A DNA stretch of 64,000 nt from Mycobacterium sp. EPa45 (GCF_001021385.1 NZ_CP011773.1:2728001-2792000), one strand, 5' to 3'. Positions 37,630 to 48,391 are shown, counted from the stretch's first letter. A program made the numbers and translations. Notes: a model not told the origin generated them from the letters alone.

Positions 37630-38918
37630 GCGTGTTCCTCAAAGGTGTGCGGCTCTACGGCGAGGGTGATCCGGTCGACGTCCTGGTTGCCGACGGGCAG
37701 ATCGCCGAGATCGGCCCGAAGCTCACCGTTCCCGACGATGCCGATGTGATCGACGCGACGGGGCAGGTGCTGCTGCCGGGCTTCGTCGACCTGCACACGC
37801 ATCTGCGCGAACCCGGCCGCGAATACGCCGAGGACATCGAAACCGGTTCGGCCGCAGCGGCATTGGGCGGTTATACCGCGGTGTTCGCGATGGCCAACAC
37901 CGACCCGGTGGCCGACAGCCCGGTGGTGACCGACCACGTCTGGCGGCGCGGTCAGCAGGTCGGCCTGGTCGACGTGCACCCGGTGGGCGCGGTCACGGTG
38001 GGCCTGGGTGGCAAGCAGCTCACCGAGATGGGCTTGATGGCCGCGGGTGTGGCACAGGTGAAGATGTTCTCCGACGACGGCATCTGCGTGCACGATCCGC
38101 TGGTGATGCGCCGCGCGCTGGAGTACGCCACCGGTCTGGGCGTGCTGATCGCCCAGCACGCAGAGGAGCCTCGGCTTACAGTCGGCGCCGTCGCGCACGA
38201 GGGGCCCAATGCCGCGCGGCTGGGCCTGGCCGGCTGGCCGCGGGCGGCTGAAGAGTCGATCGTGGCTCGCGATGCGCTGCTGGCCCGCGACGCCGGTGCG
38301 CGGGTGCACATCTGCCACGCCTCCACCGCCGGAACTGTCGAGCTCATCAAATGGGCCAAGGGGCAGGGTATTTCGATCACCGCCGAGGTCACCCCGCACC
38401 ACCTGTTGCTCGACGACGGCAGGCTGACCAGCTACGACGGGGTGAACCGGGTGAACCCGCCACTGCGCGAGGCCAGCGACGCGCAGGCGCTGCGCCAGGC
38501 GCTGGCCGACGGGGTGCTGGACTGTGTGGCCACCGACCACGCGCCGCACGCCGAACACGAGAAGTGCTGTGAATTCTCCCGGGCCCGGCCCGGCATGCTC
38601 GGCCTGCAGACCGCGCTGTCGGTGGTTGTCGAGACGATGGTGCAGACCGGGCTGCTGGACTGGCGCGGGGTCGCGCGGGTGATGAGCGAGAACCCGGCCC
38701 GCATCGTCGGGTTGGACGACCAGGGCCGCCCGCTGGAAGTCGGGGAGCCGGCCAACCTCGTCGTCGTCGACCCCGATGGGACCTGGGTGGTCGACGGCAC
38801 CCAGCTCGCCAGCCGATCGGCCAACACCCCGTTCGCAGCGATGACGCTGCCGGCGACCGTCACGGCCACCTTGCTGCGCGGTGTCGTCACAGCGCGAGAC
38901 GGGAAGAGCCCGGCATGA
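37626..38918 (+). CDS. pyrC: Dihydroorotase
   Basis: This zinc amidohydrolase closes carbamoyl aspartate to dihydroorotate. The 430 residues show the metal motif [10 protein letters not shown] (about 57-66), [18 protein letters not shown] and the [12 protein letters not shown] segment with the catalytic Asp (about 300-311), then ENPARIVGL and [10 protein letters not shown]. This is the class I bacterial/actinobacterial form. GTG 37626 overlaps pyrB by 4 nt. It is followed by a small membrane protein gene before carA. Confidence 0.97.
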   Translation: MSVFLKGVRLYGEGDPVDVLVADGQIAEIGPKLTVPDDADVIDATGQVLLPGFVDLHTHLREPGREYAEDIETGSAAAALGGYTAVFAMANTDPVADSPVVTDHVWRRGQQVGLVDVHPVGAVTVGLGGKQLTEMGLMAAGVAQVKMFSDDGICVHDPLVMRRALEYATGLGVLIAQHAEEPRLTVGAVAHEGPNAARLGLAGWPRAAEESIVARDALLARDAGARVHICHASTAGTVELIKWAKGQGISITAEVTPHHLLLDDGRLTSYDGVNRVNPPLREASDAQALRQALADGVLDCVATDHAPHAEHEKCCEFSRARPGMLGLQTALSVVVETMVQTGLLDWRGVARVMSENPARIVGLDDQGRPLEVGEPANLVVVDPDGTWVVDGTQLASRSANTPFAAMTLPATVTATLLRGVVTARDGKSPA

Positions 38919-38949
38919 AGGCACAGCGAGAAGCGCAGGCGGATCGCGC

Positions 38950-39480
38950 ATGAACGCAGCCACGGCGATCGGCTCGTTCGTCTTCGCGTTCGTGATCGTC
39001 GTCATCATCGGCCTGCTGATCGGCCGGATGCTGCGCGGCTGGAAGCAGCGGGCCCGGCGGCAGATGGACCTGCTCGGTGAACTGCCGTCGCTACCGGACA
39101 TGCTGGGCTCGGCCACCGTCGCGCCGACCCGCGGCCTCTACATCGGCAGTACGCTTGCACCCAATTGGCTGGAACGGATCGCCGCCGGTGACCTCGGCTT
39201 CCGGTCCAAGGCGGTGCTGACCCGCTATCCCGAGGGCATCCTGCTCGAGCGCTCCGGCGCGACGCCGATCTGGATCCCGCAGGATGCGATCACCGCCATC
39301 CGCACCGAACGCGGGCTGGCCGGAAAAGTGATCCCAGGGGGCCGGAAGAAGTCCGAAACGCCTGCGGGCATATTGGCGATCCGGTGGCGGTTGCCGTCGG
39401 GCACCGAGATCGATACGGGCTTTCGCGGTGACGACCGCCGCGACTATGCCCGCTGGACGACAACAGGAGAAGCAGCGTGA
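38950..39480 (+). CDS. PH-like domain membrane protein in the pyr operon (Rv1382 type)
   Basis: The 176-residue protein starts with one transmembrane helix (about residues 6-28, [22 protein letters not shown]), then a basic stretch ([10 protein letters not shown]) and a cytoplasmic beta-rich domain of the bacterial PH-like type ([65 protein letters not shown]). The function is unknown. Its place between pyrC and carA is the same as Rv1382 in M. tuberculosis, so the link with the pyr operon is conserved. Its end overlaps carA by 4 nt. Confidence 0.82.
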   Translation: MNAATAIGSFVFAFVIVVIIGLLIGRMLRGWKQRARRQMDLLGELPSLPDMLGSATVAPTRGLYIGSTLAPNWLERIAAGDLGFRSKAVLTRYPEGILLERSGATPIWIPQDAITAIRTERGLAGKVIPGGRKKSETPAGILAIRWRLPSGTEIDTGFRGDDRRDYARWTTTGEAA

Positions 39481-40598
39481 CGGGTAAAGCCCATCTGATA
39501 CTGGAAGACGGGCGGGTCTACACCGGTACCGAATTCGGTTCTGTCGGAGAGACTCTCGGCGAGGCGGTGTTCTCCACCGGCATGTCCGGCTACCAGGAGA
39601 CCCTGACCGACCCGAGCTATCACCGCCAGATCGTGGTGGCCACCGCCCCGCAGATCGGCAACACCGGCTGGAACCACGAGGACGCCGAGAGCCGCGGCGA
39701 CAAGATCTGGGTGGCCGGTTACGTCGTGCGCGACCCGTCGCCGCGGGCGTCGAACTGGCGGGCCACCGGGACGCTGGACGACGAACTGAAACGGCAGGGC
39801 GTCGTCGGAATCGCCGGTATCGATACCCGCGCGGTGGTACGCCACCTGCGTAGCCGCGGCTCGATGAAGGCCGGGGTGTTCTCCGGCTCGGCGCTGGCGG
39901 ACACCGAGGAGTTGCTCAGCCGCGTGCGCAACCAGCCCTCGATGCTGGGCGCCGACCTGGCCGGTCAGGTGTCCACCGACGCGGTCTACACCGTGTCTCC
40001 CGTTGGGGCGCAACGGTTCACTGTGGCGGCCATCGACCTCGGCATCAAAACCAACACTCCGCGCAACTTCGCCCAGCGCGGCATCGCGACCCACGTGCTG
40101 CCCGCCGACGCGACGTTCGAGCAGATCGCCGACCTGCACCCGGACGGAGTGTTCCTGTCCAACGGGCCCGGTGACCCGGCGACCGCCGACCACATCGTCG
40201 GGGTCACCCGCGAGGTGCTCGGCGCCGGAATCCCGCTGTTCGGCATCTGCTTCGGTAACCAGATCCTGGGCCGGGCGCTGGGACGGTCCACCTACAAGAT
40301 GGTGTTCGGGCATCGCGGCATCAACGTGCCGGTGATCGACCACCAGACCGGCACCGTCGCGATCACCGCGCAGAACCACGGCTTCGCTTTGGAAGGCGAA
40401 GCGGGCGAGCGGTTTGACACCGACTTCGGGCCCGCTGTCGTCAGCCACACCTGTGCCAACGACGGCGTCGTCGAGGGAATCAAACTCGTTGACGGACGCG
40501 CCTTCTCGGTGCAGTACCACCCGGAGGCCGCGGCCGGCCCGCATGACGCGAATTACCTGTTCGACCAATTCATCGACCTGATGGCGGGGGAGAAGTAG
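39477..40598 (+). CDS. carA: Carbamoyl-phosphate synthase, glutamine-hydrolysing small subunit
   Basis: The 373-residue subunit has the N-terminal CPSase domain ([42 protein letters not shown]). The C-terminal class I glutamine amidotransferase domain has FLSNGPGDP, the nucleophile Cys in [18 protein letters not shown] (about residue 262), and the catalytic His/Glu in [13 protein letters not shown]. It passes ammonia to CarB. GTG 39477 overlaps the upstream membrane-protein gene by 4 nt, and carB starts directly after its stop codon. Confidence 0.98.
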   Translation: MTGKAHLILEDGRVYTGTEFGSVGETLGEAVFSTGMSGYQETLTDPSYHRQIVVATAPQIGNTGWNHEDAESRGDKIWVAGYVVRDPSPRASNWRATGTLDDELKRQGVVGIAGIDTRAVVRHLRSRGSMKAGVFSGSALADTEELLSRVRNQPSMLGADLAGQVSTDAVYTVSPVGAQRFTVAAIDLGIKTNTPRNFAQRGIATHVLPADATFEQIADLHPDGVFLSNGPGDPATADHIVGVTREVLGAGIPLFGICFGNQILGRALGRSTYKMVFGHRGINVPVIDHQTGTVAITAQNHGFALEGEAGERFDTDFGPAVVSHTCANDGVVEGIKLVDGRAFSVQYHPEAAAGPHDANYLFDQFIDLMAGEK

Positions 40599-43500
40599 AT
40601 GCCACGTCGCGACGACCTCAAGCATGTCCTGGTCATCGGTTCCGGCCCGATCCTGATCGGGCAGGCCGCCGAATTCGACTACTCCGGCACCCAGGCCTGC
40701 CGCGTGCTGCGCGCCGAGGGCCTCGAGGTCACCCTGATCAACTCGAACCCGGCGACGATCATGACCGACCCGGAGTACGCCGACCACACCTACGTCGAAC
40801 CGATCACCCCGGCGTTCGTCGAGAAGGTGATCGCCCAGCAGGCGGCGCGCGGCAACAAGATCGACGCGGTGCTGGCCACTCTGGGCGGTCAGACCGCGCT
40901 GAACACCGCGGTCGCGCTGTACGAGAACGGCGCGCTGGAGCGCTACGACGTCGAGATGATCGGCGCTGACTTCGACGCGATCCAGCGCGGTGAGGACCGG
41001 CAGCGGTTCAAGGACATCGTCGCCAAAGTCGGTGGGGAGAGCGCGAAGTCGCGGGTCTGCTACACCATGGACGAGGTCCGCGAGACCGTCGCCGAACTCG
41101 GCCTCCCGGTCGTCGTGCGGCCCTCGTTCACGATGGGCGGGCTGGGTTCGGGCATGGCGTACTCGGTCGAGGACGTCGAGCGGATGGCCGGCGACGGGCT
41201 CGCCGCGTCGCCCACCGCCAACGTGCTGATCGAAGAATCGATCTACGGCTGGAAGGAATTCGAGCTCGAATTGATGCGCGACAACCACGACAACGTGGTG
41301 GTGGTGTGCTCGATCGAGAATTTCGACCCGATGGGCGTGCACACCGGGGACTCGGTGACCGTCGCGCCGGCGATGACACTGACCGACCGCGAGTACCAGA
41401 CCATGCGGGATCTGGGCATCGCGATCCTGCGCGAGGTCGGTGTCGACACCGGCGGCTGCAACATCCAGTTCGCGGTAGACCCCAAAGACGGCCGCCTCAT
41501 CGTGATCGAGATGAACCCGCGGGTGTCCCGGTCCAGCGCGTTGGCCTCCAAGGCCACCGGCTTCCCGATCGCCAAGATCGCCGCCAAGCTCGCGATCGGC
41601 TACACGCTCGACGAGATCGTCAACGACATCACCAAGGAGACCCCGGCCTGCTTCGAGCCGACGCTGGACTACGTGGTCGTCAAGGCGCCACGGTTCGCGT
41701 TCGAGAAATTCCCCGGTGCCGACCCCACGCTGACGACGACGATGAAGTCGGTCGGCGAGGCGATGTCGCTGGGCCGCAACTTCATCGAGGCGCTCGGCAA
41801 GGTGATGCGCTCGCTGGAGACCACCCGCGCGGGGTTCTGGACCGGTCGCGACGACGACGGCTCGGTGACTGACGTGCTGGACCGGTTGCGCACCCCGACC
41901 GAGGGCCGCCTCTACGACATCGAACTGGCGCTGCGGCTGGGCGCCGACGTGGACGAGGTCGCGGCGGCCTCCGGTGTCGACCCGTGGTTCGTCGAACAGA
42001 TCTTCGGCCTGGTGGCCCTGCGCCGGGAACTGCTGGACGCCCCGGTGCTCGACGAGCAGCTGCTGCGCCGGGCCAAACACAGCGGGCTATCGGATCGCCA
42101 GATCTCTTCGCTGCGTACCGAATTGGCAGGCGAAGCCGGAGTGAGGGCGCTGCGTCAGCGGCTGGGCATCCACCCGGTCTTCAAGACGGTCGACACCTGC
42201 GCGGCCGAGTTCGAGGCCAAGACGCCCTACCACTACTCCAGTTACGAGCTGGACCCGGCCGCCGAGACCGAGGTGGCCCCGCAGACCGACCGACCCAAGG
42301 TGTTGATCCTCGGGTCCGGCCCGAACCGGATCGGCCAGGGCATCGAGTTCGATTACAGCTGCGTGCACGCCGCGACCACGCTGAGCGAGTCCGGCTTCGA
42401 GACCGTGATGGTCAACTGCAACCCCGAGACGGTGTCCACCGACTACGACACCGCCGACCGGCTGTACTTCGAGCCGCTCACCTTCGAGGACGTTCTCGAG
42501 GTGTACCACGCCGAATCGCAGTCCGGGCAGGGCGGCCCGGGCGTGGTCGGGGTGATCGTGCAGCTGGGCGGGCAGACGCCGCTGGGGCTGGCCCAGCGGC
42601 TGGCCGACGCCGGCGTGCCGATCGTCGGTACCCGGCCGGAGGCCATCGACCTGGCTGAAGACCGCGGCCGCTTCGGGCAGGTGCTGCACAACGCGGGCCT
42701 GCCTGCGCCGAAGTTCGGCATGGCCACCAGCTTCGAGCAGGCCCGCGAGATCGCGGCCCGGATCGGTTATCCGGTTCTGGTGCGACCCTCGTACGTGCTC
42801 GGCGGGCGCGGCATGGAGATCGTGTACGACGAGAAGACGTTGCACGGCTACATCACCCGCGCCACTCAGCTTTCGCCCGAACATCCCGTCCTGGTCGACC
42901 GATTCCTCGAGGACGCTATCGAGATCGACGTTGACGCGCTCTGCGACGGCACCGAGGTCTACATCGGCGGCGTGATGGAGCACATCGAGGAGGCCGGTAT
43001 CCACTCCGGTGACTCGGCGTGCGCGCTGCCGCCGGTGACGCTGGGCCGCAGCGATATCGAGGCGGTGCGGCGGGCCACCGAGGCCATCGCGCACGGCGTC
43101 GGAGTGGTCGGCTTGCTGAACGTGCAATACGCGCTCAAGGACGACATCCTCTACGTGTTGGAGGCCAACCCGCGGGCCAGCCGCACGGTGCCGTTCGTCT
43201 CGAAGGCCACCGCGGTGCCGCTGGCCAAGGCGTGTGCGCGAGTCATGCTGGGCACCAGCATTTCTCAGCTGCGCATAGAGGGTGTGCTGGCCGCCACCGG
43301 GGACGGCGCGACGCCCTCGCCGAATGCGCCGATCGCGGTGAAGGAAGCGGTGCTGCCATTCCACCGCTTCCGTAAGTCCGACGGCTCGGGCATCGATTCG
43401 CTGCTCGGACCGGAGATGAAGTCCACCGGCGAGGTGATGGGCATCGACCGCGACTTCGGCAGCGCATTCGCCAAGAGCCAGACCGCGGCCTACGGTTCGC

Positions 43501-43940
43501 TGCCGAGCACCGGCACGATCTTCGTCTCGGTGGCCAACCGGGACAAGCGCTCACTGGTGTTCCCGGTCAAGCGGCTGGCCGATCTCGGCTTCCGGGTGCT
43601 GGCCACCGAAGGCACCGCGGAGATGCTGCGGCGCAACGGAATTCCCTGCGACGTGGTGCGCAAGCACTTCGAGGAACCGGGCGACGGAAGGCCCGCGATG
43701 TCCGCGGTGGACGCCATCCTCGCCGGTGACATCGACATGGTGATCAACACCCCGTACGGCAACTCGGGGCCGCGCATCGACGGCTACGAGATCCGTTCGG
43801 CCGCGGTGTCGATGAATGTCCCGTGCATCACCACCGTGCAGGGCGCCTCGGCGGCCGTGCAGGGGATCGAGGCAGGCATCCGCGGCGATATCGACGTGCG
43901 CTCGCTACAGGAGTTGCACGCCACGCTGGGCCTTGACTGA
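40599..43940 (+). CDS. carB: Carbamoyl-phosphate synthase large subunit
   Basis: The 1113 residues contain two homologous synthetase halves, each with an ATP-grasp domain. The first half opens [29 protein letters not shown], the second (about residue 565) [25 protein letters not shown], showing the duplication. [16 protein letters not shown] and [17 protein letters not shown] are the paired phosphate-binding loops. The C-terminal MGS-like allosteric domain (about 960-1113) includes [21 protein letters not shown] and [21 protein letters not shown]. It makes carbamoyl phosphate for pyrimidine and arginine synthesis. Confidence 0.99.
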   Translation: MPRRDDLKHVLVIGSGPILIGQAAEFDYSGTQACRVLRAEGLEVTLINSNPATIMTDPEYADHTYVEPITPAFVEKVIAQQAARGNKIDAVLATLGGQTALNTAVALYENGALERYDVEMIGADFDAIQRGEDRQRFKDIVAKVGGESAKSRVCYTMDEVRETVAELGLPVVVRPSFTMGGLGSGMAYSVEDVERMAGDGLAASPTANVLIEESIYGWKEFELELMRDNHDNVVVVCSIENFDPMGVHTGDSVTVAPAMTLTDREYQTMRDLGIAILREVGVDTGGCNIQFAVDPKDGRLIVIEMNPRVSRSSALASKATGFPIAKIAAKLAIGYTLDEIVNDITKETPACFEPTLDYVVVKAPRFAFEKFPGADPTLTTTMKSVGEAMSLGRNFIEALGKVMRSLETTRAGFWTGRDDDGSVTDVLDRLRTPTEGRLYDIELALRLGADVDEVAAASGVDPWFVEQIFGLVALRRELLDAPVLDEQLLRRAKHSGLSDRQISSLRTELAGEAGVRALRQRLGIHPVFKTVDTCAAEFEAKTPYHYSSYELDPAAETEVAPQTDRPKVLILGSGPNRIGQGIEFDYSCVHAATTLSESGFETVMVNCNPETVSTDYDTADRLYFEPLTFEDVLEVYHAESQSGQGGPGVVGVIVQLGGQTPLGLAQRLADAGVPIVGTRPEAIDLAEDRGRFGQVLHNAGLPAPKFGMATSFEQAREIAARIGYPVLVRPSYVLGGRGMEIVYDEKTLHGYITRATQLSPEHPVLVDRFLEDAIEIDVDALCDGTEVYIGGVMEHIEEAGIHSGDSACALPPVTLGRSDIEAVRRATEAIAHGVGVVGLLNVQYALKDDILYVLEANPRASRTVPFVSKATAVPLAKACARVMLGTSISQLRIEGVLAATGDGATPSPNAPIAVKEAVLPFHRFRKSDGSGIDSLLGPEMKSTGEVMGIDRDFGSAFAKSQTAAYGSLPSTGTIFVSVANRDKRSLVFPVKRLADLGFRVLATEGTAEMLRRNGIPCDVVRKHFEEPGDGRPAMSAVDAILAGDIDMVINTPYGNSGPRIDGYEIRSAAVSMNVPCITTVQGASAAVQGIEAGIRGDIDVRSLQELHATLGLD

Positions 43941-43949
43941 GATGAGCCG

Positions 43950-44774
43950 ATGACTACGCCCGGGTTCGGCGCCAGGCTGGCCGCCGCGATCGCCGAGCGC
44001 GGTCCGCTGTGCCTGGGCATCGATCCGCACCCGGAGCTGTTGCGCGCCTGGAGTCTGCCGGTGAGCGCGGACGGCCTGGCCCGGTTCAGCGAGATCTGCG
44101 TGCGGGCCTACGCCGGTTTCGCCATCGTCAAGCCGCAGGTGGCGTTCTTCGAGGCCTACGGCTCAAGGGGTTTCGCAGTGCTCGAGACCACGATCGCCGC
44201 CCTGCGAGAGTCCGGTGTGCTGGTGCTCGCCGACGCCAAGCGCGGCGACATCGGGTCGACGATGGCGGCCTACGCCCAGGCGTGGGCCGGTGACGGACCC
44301 TTGGCCGCCGACGCGGTCACCGCCTCGCCATATCTCGGATTCGGTTCACTGAGGCCACTTTTGGAGCTGGCTGAGGCCAACCGACGTGGCGTGTTCGTGC
44401 TCGCCGCGACGTCGAACCCGGAGGGTGCCTCGGTGCAGCGGGCGATCGCCGGCGAGCGCACCGTGGCGCAGACGATCGTCGATGATGCCGCCGCGCTCAA
44501 CCGGGCCGGCCAACCGCGGCTCGGCTCGGTCGGCGTCGTCGTCGGCGCCACGCTGGACGAGGTGCCCGATCTCAGCGACCTGGGCGGGCCGGTCCTGGTA
44601 CCCGGCGTCGGCGCCCAGGGTGGACGCCCCGAGGCGCTCGGCGGTCTCGGGGGCGCCCGGCCCGGCCAGTTGTTGCCCGCGGTGTCCCGCGAGGTCCTGC
44701 GTGCCGGACCGGACGTCGCCGCGATCCGGGCAGCATCCGAGCAGCTGCGCGACGCCGTCGCCTACCTGGCGTGA
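43950..44774 (+). CDS. pyrF: Orotidine 5'-phosphate decarboxylase (type 2, mycobacterial)
   Basis: This enzyme makes UMP from OMP. The 274 residues belong to the longer bacterial type 2 family: [17 protein letters not shown] at the start, [26 protein letters not shown], and the catalytic [15 protein letters not shown] at about residues 95-109. [16 protein letters not shown] and the phosphate-binding [10 protein letters not shown] follow. It lies 9 bp behind carB as the last gene of the operon. pyrD (dihydroorotate dehydrogenase) and pyrE are not in the window. Confidence 0.96.
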   Translation: MTTPGFGARLAAAIAERGPLCLGIDPHPELLRAWSLPVSADGLARFSEICVRAYAGFAIVKPQVAFFEAYGSRGFAVLETTIAALRESGVLVLADAKRGDIGSTMAAYAQAWAGDGPLAADAVTASPYLGFGSLRPLLELAEANRRGVFVLAATSNPEGASVQRAIAGERTVAQTIVDDAAALNRAGQPRLGSVGVVVGATLDEVPDLSDLGGPVLVPGVGAQGGRPEALGGLGGARPGQLLPAVSREVLRAGPDVAAIRAASEQLRDAVAYLA

Positions 44775-44790
44775 CTGGCGCCGCCTCGCC

Positions 44791-45210
44791 TCAGAGCGGG
44801 ATCCAGATCCCGAACAGCCAGAAGCCCCACGCGTTGTAGCCCTGGTCGAATACCGGGTCGACCCAGTTGCCGTTGTAGTTGAACGGCTGGTGGTCCCATC
44901 GGCCCTGGTCGATGTTGCGCCAGCCGAGGTCGGGCGGCGGTGGGCCGGGTCGCCAGCCGCGGTCGTCGCCGCCGCGCCATTGCGGCCCGCCAGGCCCGCC
45001 GCCAGGGGCGCCGCGCCCGTCGTCCGGGCCAGGTCCGCGGCGGTCGGCCCCTGGTCCTTCCGGGCCGCGCTGGCCCGGTCCCTGGCAGCCCTGGAAGCCG
45101 CACTGGCCGGGGCCGGGGTCGGCCACGGCTGGCGCTGCACCCGCCGTCAGCCCCGCGATGGTGATCCCGACCGCCAGTGCGGCAATCCGGGTCGAATGAG
45201 TGATGGACAT
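44791..45210 (-). CDS. Secreted Gly/Pro-rich protein
   Basis: From ATG 45210, preceded by GAAGGGA as ribosome-binding site, the product has 139 residues. A typical signal peptide (MSITHSTRIAALAVGITIAGL... AVA|DP, cleavage near residue 32) is followed by a low-complexity Gly/Pro/Arg/Asp-rich stretch with two cysteines (QCGFQGCQG). The last 45 residues are aromatic-rich (WRNIDQGRWDHQPFNYNGNWVDPVFDQGYNAWGFW). This C-terminal pattern occurs in several small exported mycobacterial proteins of unknown role. It converges on pyrF with a 16-bp gap. Confidence 0.75.
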   Translation of the reverse strand: MSITHSTRIAALAVGITIAGLTAGAAPAVADPGPGQCGFQGCQGPGQRGPEGPGADRRGPGPDDGRGAPGGGPGGPQWRGGDDRGWRPGPPPPDLGWRNIDQGRWDHQPFNYNGNWVDPVFDQGYNAWGFWLFGIWIPL

Positions 45211-45291
45211 GGCATCCCTTCGAGACGAGAACTTCTCGCTGAACACCCCGACATCCGCCCAGGTTAGGTAGTGCGGCTATGCAAAATCTTT

Positions 45292-45327
45292 CGCTGAGCT
45301 GTGCGCGCGCTAAGTGGTCGCTCAGCG
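45292..45327. repeat. Inverted repeat with 8-bp arms in the mihF upstream region
   Basis: CGCTGAGC (45292-45299) and GCTCAGCG (45320-45327) are perfectly complementary and enclose 20 bases. It could form a hairpin in RNA from either strand or bind a dimeric protein. No T-tract follows. Confidence 0.5.
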
Positions 45328-45559
45328 TCGCTTCGACACGCCCGACACGCCGCGACCTGCCTATGAGGTGAAAATCGGCTCCGACGGGCCTCGGGTACCC
45401 GGCACCAGGCTCTGGGTGCACCGCGCACTCCCGAAGAACCTGCAGGTAGAGCGGCATTTTCCGGTCTGATTGCGAGGACCGAGACATCACTGGCGACGCC
45501 GCGGACGGCTGTCTCGACAGGTGTCCGGACAATGTGATCTTGTGCCATATCCTGCGGCT

Positions 45560-45590
45560 TTGCACCGGTAAGCAGGGGGTGGGGTTAGAT
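45560..45590 (+). promoter_or_regulatory. Candidate mihF promoter
   Basis: TTGCAC (45560-45565) and TTAGAT (45585-45590) resemble -35 and -10 elements with 19-bp spacing, slightly long. Transcription would begin near 45597 and give a leader of about 80 bases before the GTG at 45679. Confidence 0.3.
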
Positions 45591-45678
45591 TTCGTCAGAG
45601 AGCGTGGGTACGGTCGGCGTCGCTGGCTGAAGTACCCGGCCCAGGCAAAACAATGATGGTGATGAGACGGAGGAACCC

Positions 45679-45999
45679 GTGGCCCTTCCCCAGTTGACCG
45701 ACGAGCAGCGCGCAGCCGCGTTGGAGAAGGCTGCCGCCGCGCGTCGCGCACGAGCTGAGCTCAAGGATCGGCTCAAGCGTGGTGGCACCAACCTCAAGCA
45801 GGTGCTCAAGGACGCTGAGACCGACGAGGTCCTCGGCAAGATGAAGGTTTCCGCGCTGCTGGAGGCCCTGCCCAAGGTTGGCAAGGTCAAGGCGCAGGAG
45901 ATCATGACGGAGCTGGAGATCGCCCCGACGCGCCGCCTGCGTGGCCTCGGCGATCGGCAGCGCAAGGCACTGCTGGAAAAGTTCGACTTCACCGCCTAG
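45679..45999 (+). CDS. mihF: Integration host factor, actinobacterial type (nucleoid-associated)
   Basis: The 106-residue DNA-binding protein begins ALPQLTDEQRAAALEKAAAARRARAELKDRLKRGG (a long helix) and has a helix-two-turn-helix-like core with LPKVGKVKAQEIMTELEIAPTRRLRGLGDRQRKALLEKF. This family (mIHF/sIHF) is essential in mycobacteria and unrelated to E. coli IHF. The start is GTG 45679 with GGAGG at 45669-45673, giving the short form now accepted, not the longer form once annotated in M. tuberculosis. gmk follows immediately. Confidence 0.97.
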   Translation: MALPQLTDEQRAAALEKAAAARRARAELKDRLKRGGTNLKQVLKDAETDEVLGKMKVSALLEALPKVGKVKAQEIMTELEIAPTRRLRGLGDRQRKALLEKFDFTA

Positions 46000-46614
46000 G
46001 TGAATGCCGGCGAAGGGCCGGACAGCGCGGGCGCCGAGCCCGACCACCGCGGCCGCGGCCGAGTGGTGGTGCTGTCCGGGCCATCGGCGGTAGGAAAGTC
46101 GACGGTCGTCCGCCGCTTGCGCGAGCAGCTGCCCGACCTGCACTTCAGTGTGTCGGCCACCACCCGGGCCCCGCGCCCGGGTGAGGTGGACGGCGTCGAC
46201 TACCACTTCGTCACGGCCGAGCAGTTCCAGGACTTGATCAACCGCGGTGACCTGCTCGAATGGGCAGAGATCCACGGCGGCCTACACCGCTCCGGCACGC
46301 TGGCCGCGCCGGTGGCCGAGGCCGCGGCGGCGGGTCATCCAGTGCTGATCGAGGTCGACCTGGCCGGCGCCGAGGCCGTCAAACGGGCGATGCCCGAGGC
46401 CTTGTCGGTGTTTCTCGCGCCGCCCAGCTGGGAGGCGCTCGAGCAGCGGCTGGCCGGGCGCGGCACCGAAACTCACGAGCAGGTGGAGCGTCGCCTGGCC
46501 ACCGCCCGTGCCGAGCTCGCAGCTCAGGACAGGTTCGACGTCGTCGTCGTGAACAGTCAATTGGAGTCGGCCTGCGCCGAATTGGTATCCTTGCTGGTGG
46601 GCTTGAAGAATTAA
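46000..46614 (+). CDS. gmk: Guanylate kinase
   Basis: This enzyme phosphorylates GMP to GDP with ATP. The 204 residues include the P-loop [18 protein letters not shown] (about 24-41), the GMP-binding [22 protein letters not shown] (about 52-73), [12 protein letters not shown], and the lid with [23 protein letters not shown] 46000 directly follows the mihF stop. The mihF-gmk-rpoZ-coaBC-metK order is the conserved actinobacterial one. Confidence 0.97.
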   Translation: MNAGEGPDSAGAEPDHRGRGRVVVLSGPSAVGKSTVVRRLREQLPDLHFSVSATTRAPRPGEVDGVDYHFVTAEQFQDLINRGDLLEWAEIHGGLHRSGTLAAPVAEAAAAGHPVLIEVDLAGAEAVKRAMPEALSVFLAPPSWEALEQRLAGRGTETHEQVERRLATARAELAAQDRFDVVVVNSQLESACAELVSLLVGLKN

Positions 46615-46706
46615 GAGAGATTGACGCCCCGAAGCCGGCGCGAGACGTCGACAACCCGCCTCGCACGCCGAATCAGACACACACATCCGCCAGGAAGAAG
46701 TTCTAC

Positions 46707-47009
46707 GTGACGCAAGCCAGCACGGATCACTACGATCCGGCCCCGGGTGCCGCAACCGCCTATGACACGCCTTTGGGCATCACCAACCCGCCCATCGACG
46801 AGTTGCTGGACCGGGTGTCGAGCAAGTACGCGCTGGTGATCTACGCGGCCAAGCGCGCCCGCCAGATCAACGACTACTACAACCAGCTCGGCGACGGCAT
46901 CCTCGAATACGTCGGCCCGCTCGTCGAGCCTGGCCTGCAGGAGAAGCCGCTGTCGATCTCGATGCGCGAGATCCACGGTGACCTGCTCGAGCACACCGAA
47001 GGCGAGTAG
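46707..47009 (+). CDS. rpoZ: DNA-directed RNA polymerase omega subunit
   Basis: The 100-residue subunit starts at GTG 46707. The omega core is [37 protein letters not shown], including the RARQIN helix that binds beta-prime, and the tail [31 protein letters not shown] is that of mycobacterial omega. The frame is open upstream into gmk, but the family length and AGGAAG before the GTG support this start. The 92-bp gap after gmk holds no obvious terminator, so it is probably in the gmk operon. Confidence 0.95.
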   Translation: MTQASTDHYDPAPGAATAYDTPLGITNPPIDELLDRVSSKYALVIYAAKRARQINDYYNQLGDGILEYVGPLVEPGLQEKPLSISMREIHGDLLEHTEGE

Positions 47010-47030
47010 CCCACCAGTCGGGCGTAGTTG

Positions 47031-48275
47031 ATGAACCGCAAGCGGATCATCGTCGGCGTCGCCGGGGGCATCGCCGCGTACAAGGCGTGCTCGGTGATCC
47101 GCCAACTCAGCGAGGCCGGGCACGACGTCCGCGTCATCCCCACCGAATCGGCATTGCGGTTCGTCGGTGCCGCGACCTTTGAGGCGCTGTCCGGCCATCC
47201 CGTCCGCACCGGTGTCTTCGAAGACGTCGACGAAGTCCCGCACGTCCGGCTCGGCCAGGAAGCCGACCTTGTCGTCGTCGCGCCGGCCACTGCCGACCTG
47301 CTGGCCCGCGCCGTCGCGGGCCGCGCCGACGATCTGCTCACCGCAACCCTGCTGACGGCCCGGTGCCCGGTGCTGTTCGCGCCGGCCATGCACACCGAGA
47401 TGTGGTTGCACCCGGCCACCGTCGGCAATGTGGAGACGCTCCGCAGCCGCGGGGCGGTCGTGCTGGAACCGGCATCCGGGCGGCTCACCGGTGCCGACAC
47501 CGGCCCCGGCCGCCTGCCCGAGCCGGAAGAGATCACCACCTTCGCCGAATTGCTGCTGGCTCGTTCCGACGCGATGCCCTTCGACCTGAGCGGCATCAAG
47601 GTGCTGGTGAGCGCGGGCGGCACCCGTGAGGCGATCGACCCGGTGCGCTTCATCGGCAACCGCAGCTCCGGCAAGCAGGGTTACGCGGTGGCCAGGGTCG
47701 CCGCTCAGCGCGGCGCCGATGTCACTCTGATCGCCGGCAACACCGCCGGGCTCGCGGATCCGGCCGGCGTGCACGTCCTGCACATCACGTCCGCAGAGCA
47801 GCTGCACGAGGCCGTCACCAAGCACGCGCCGGACGCGCACGTGCTCGTGATGGCTGCTGCCGTCGCGGATTTCCGGCCTGCCCACGTGGCGACCAGCAAG
47901 ATCAAGAAGAAGGCCGATGTGACCGACGGGCCGACGATCGAGCTGGTGCGCACCGACGATGTGCTGGCCGGAGCGGTGCGCCAACGCACCGACGGGCAGC
48001 TGCCCAATATGCGTGCGATCGTCGGCTTCGCCGCCGAAACCGGTGACGCGAACGGGGATGTGCTGTTCCACGCCCGGGCCAAACTCGCCCGCAAGGGCTG
48101 TGACCTCCTGGTCGTCAACGCGGTCGGTGAGGGTCGGGCGTTCGAGGTCGACAACAACGACGGGTGGTTGCTGAGCGCCGACGGCGCCGAGGCCGCGCTG
48201 GAACACGGCTCGAAGACGCTGATGGCAAGTCGTATCGTGGACGCGATCGCGATGCTTCTACGGCGCGAGGCCTAG
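47031..48275 (+). CDS. coaBC: Bifunctional phosphopantothenoylcysteine decarboxylase / phosphopantothenate-cysteine ligase
   Basis: This enzyme carries out two steps of CoA synthesis. The N-terminal FMN-dependent CoaC part (about residues 1-185) has VGVAGGIAAYKACSVIRQL, the catalytic His region VPHVRLGQEADLVVVAPATADLLARA and the APAMHTEMW segment. The C-terminal CoaB part (about 190-414) has KVLVSAGGTREAIDPVRFIGNRSSGKQGYAVARVA, the AAAVADFRP motif and the KIKKK segment that holds the cytidylyl-phosphate-binding Lys. Length 414 is normal. A TTG directly before the ATG is ignored. Confidence 0.97.
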   Translation: MNRKRIIVGVAGGIAAYKACSVIRQLSEAGHDVRVIPTESALRFVGAATFEALSGHPVRTGVFEDVDEVPHVRLGQEADLVVVAPATADLLARAVAGRADDLLTATLLTARCPVLFAPAMHTEMWLHPATVGNVETLRSRGAVVLEPASGRLTGADTGPGRLPEPEEITTFAELLLARSDAMPFDLSGIKVLVSAGGTREAIDPVRFIGNRSSGKQGYAVARVAAQRGADVTLIAGNTAGLADPAGVHVLHITSAEQLHEAVTKHAPDAHVLVMAAAVADFRPAHVATSKIKKKADVTDGPTIELVRTDDVLAGAVRQRTDGQLPNMRAIVGFAAETGDANGDVLFHARAKLARKGCDLLVVNAVGEGRAFEVDNNDGWLLSADGAEAALEHGSKTLMASRIVDAIAMLLRREA

Positions 48276-48352
48276 CTTCGCAATACGAAGAAACGTGCGC
48301 ATAAGCCTTGCGCGGGACGTACCGTGCCGGTTTGGTCTGTCAGGGGCGAAGA

Positions 48353-48358
48353 TATGAT
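48353..48358 (+). promoter_or_regulatory. Candidate metK promoter -10
   Basis: TATGAT, close to the consensus TATAAT, lies 33 bp before the metK GTG, with GAAAGGA as ribosome-binding site in between. The -35 (TTTGGT or TTGGTC at 48331-48337) is weak. A small hairpin CTTCG/CGAAG directly after coaBC (48276-48290) may separate the two genes. Confidence 0.45.
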
Positions 48359-48391
48359 TCGCCGAACTAAGTTTTCGAAAGGAATGACACT

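Larger units (their letters stand above)
45211..45678. other. 468-bp gap between the secreted-protein gene and mihF
   Basis: No convincing gene is seen on either strand. The left part should hold the promoter of the secreted-protein gene (minus strand) and contains an 8-bp inverted repeat at 45292-45327. The right part contains the probable mihF promoter (45560-45590) and a leader of some 80 bases that ends with GGAGG before the mihF GTG. The mid part is less GC-rich than the genes around it. A small RNA cannot be excluded. Confidence 0.6.

Noticed and set aside
39444..42080. Open frame of 878 codons on the minus strand
   Set aside because: It lies wholly opposite carA and carB. Its composition (His, Arg, Gly, Asp, Val-rich without domains) is that of the antisense frame of GC-rich genes.
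44791..45246. Longer start for the Gly/Pro-rich secreted protein at 45246
   Set aside because: The ATG at 45210 has a good ribosome-binding site and directly opens a normal signal peptide; the longer form would put 12 hydrophilic residues in front.
46611..48206. Open frame of 531 codons on the minus strand
   Set aside because: It is opposite rpoZ and coaBC, both clear genes, and has no domain of its own.
48276..48391. SAM riboswitch before metK
   Set aside because: No SAM-I, SAM-II or SAM-IV core could be recognised in 116 bp; only a 5-bp hairpin and a -10 element are seen.
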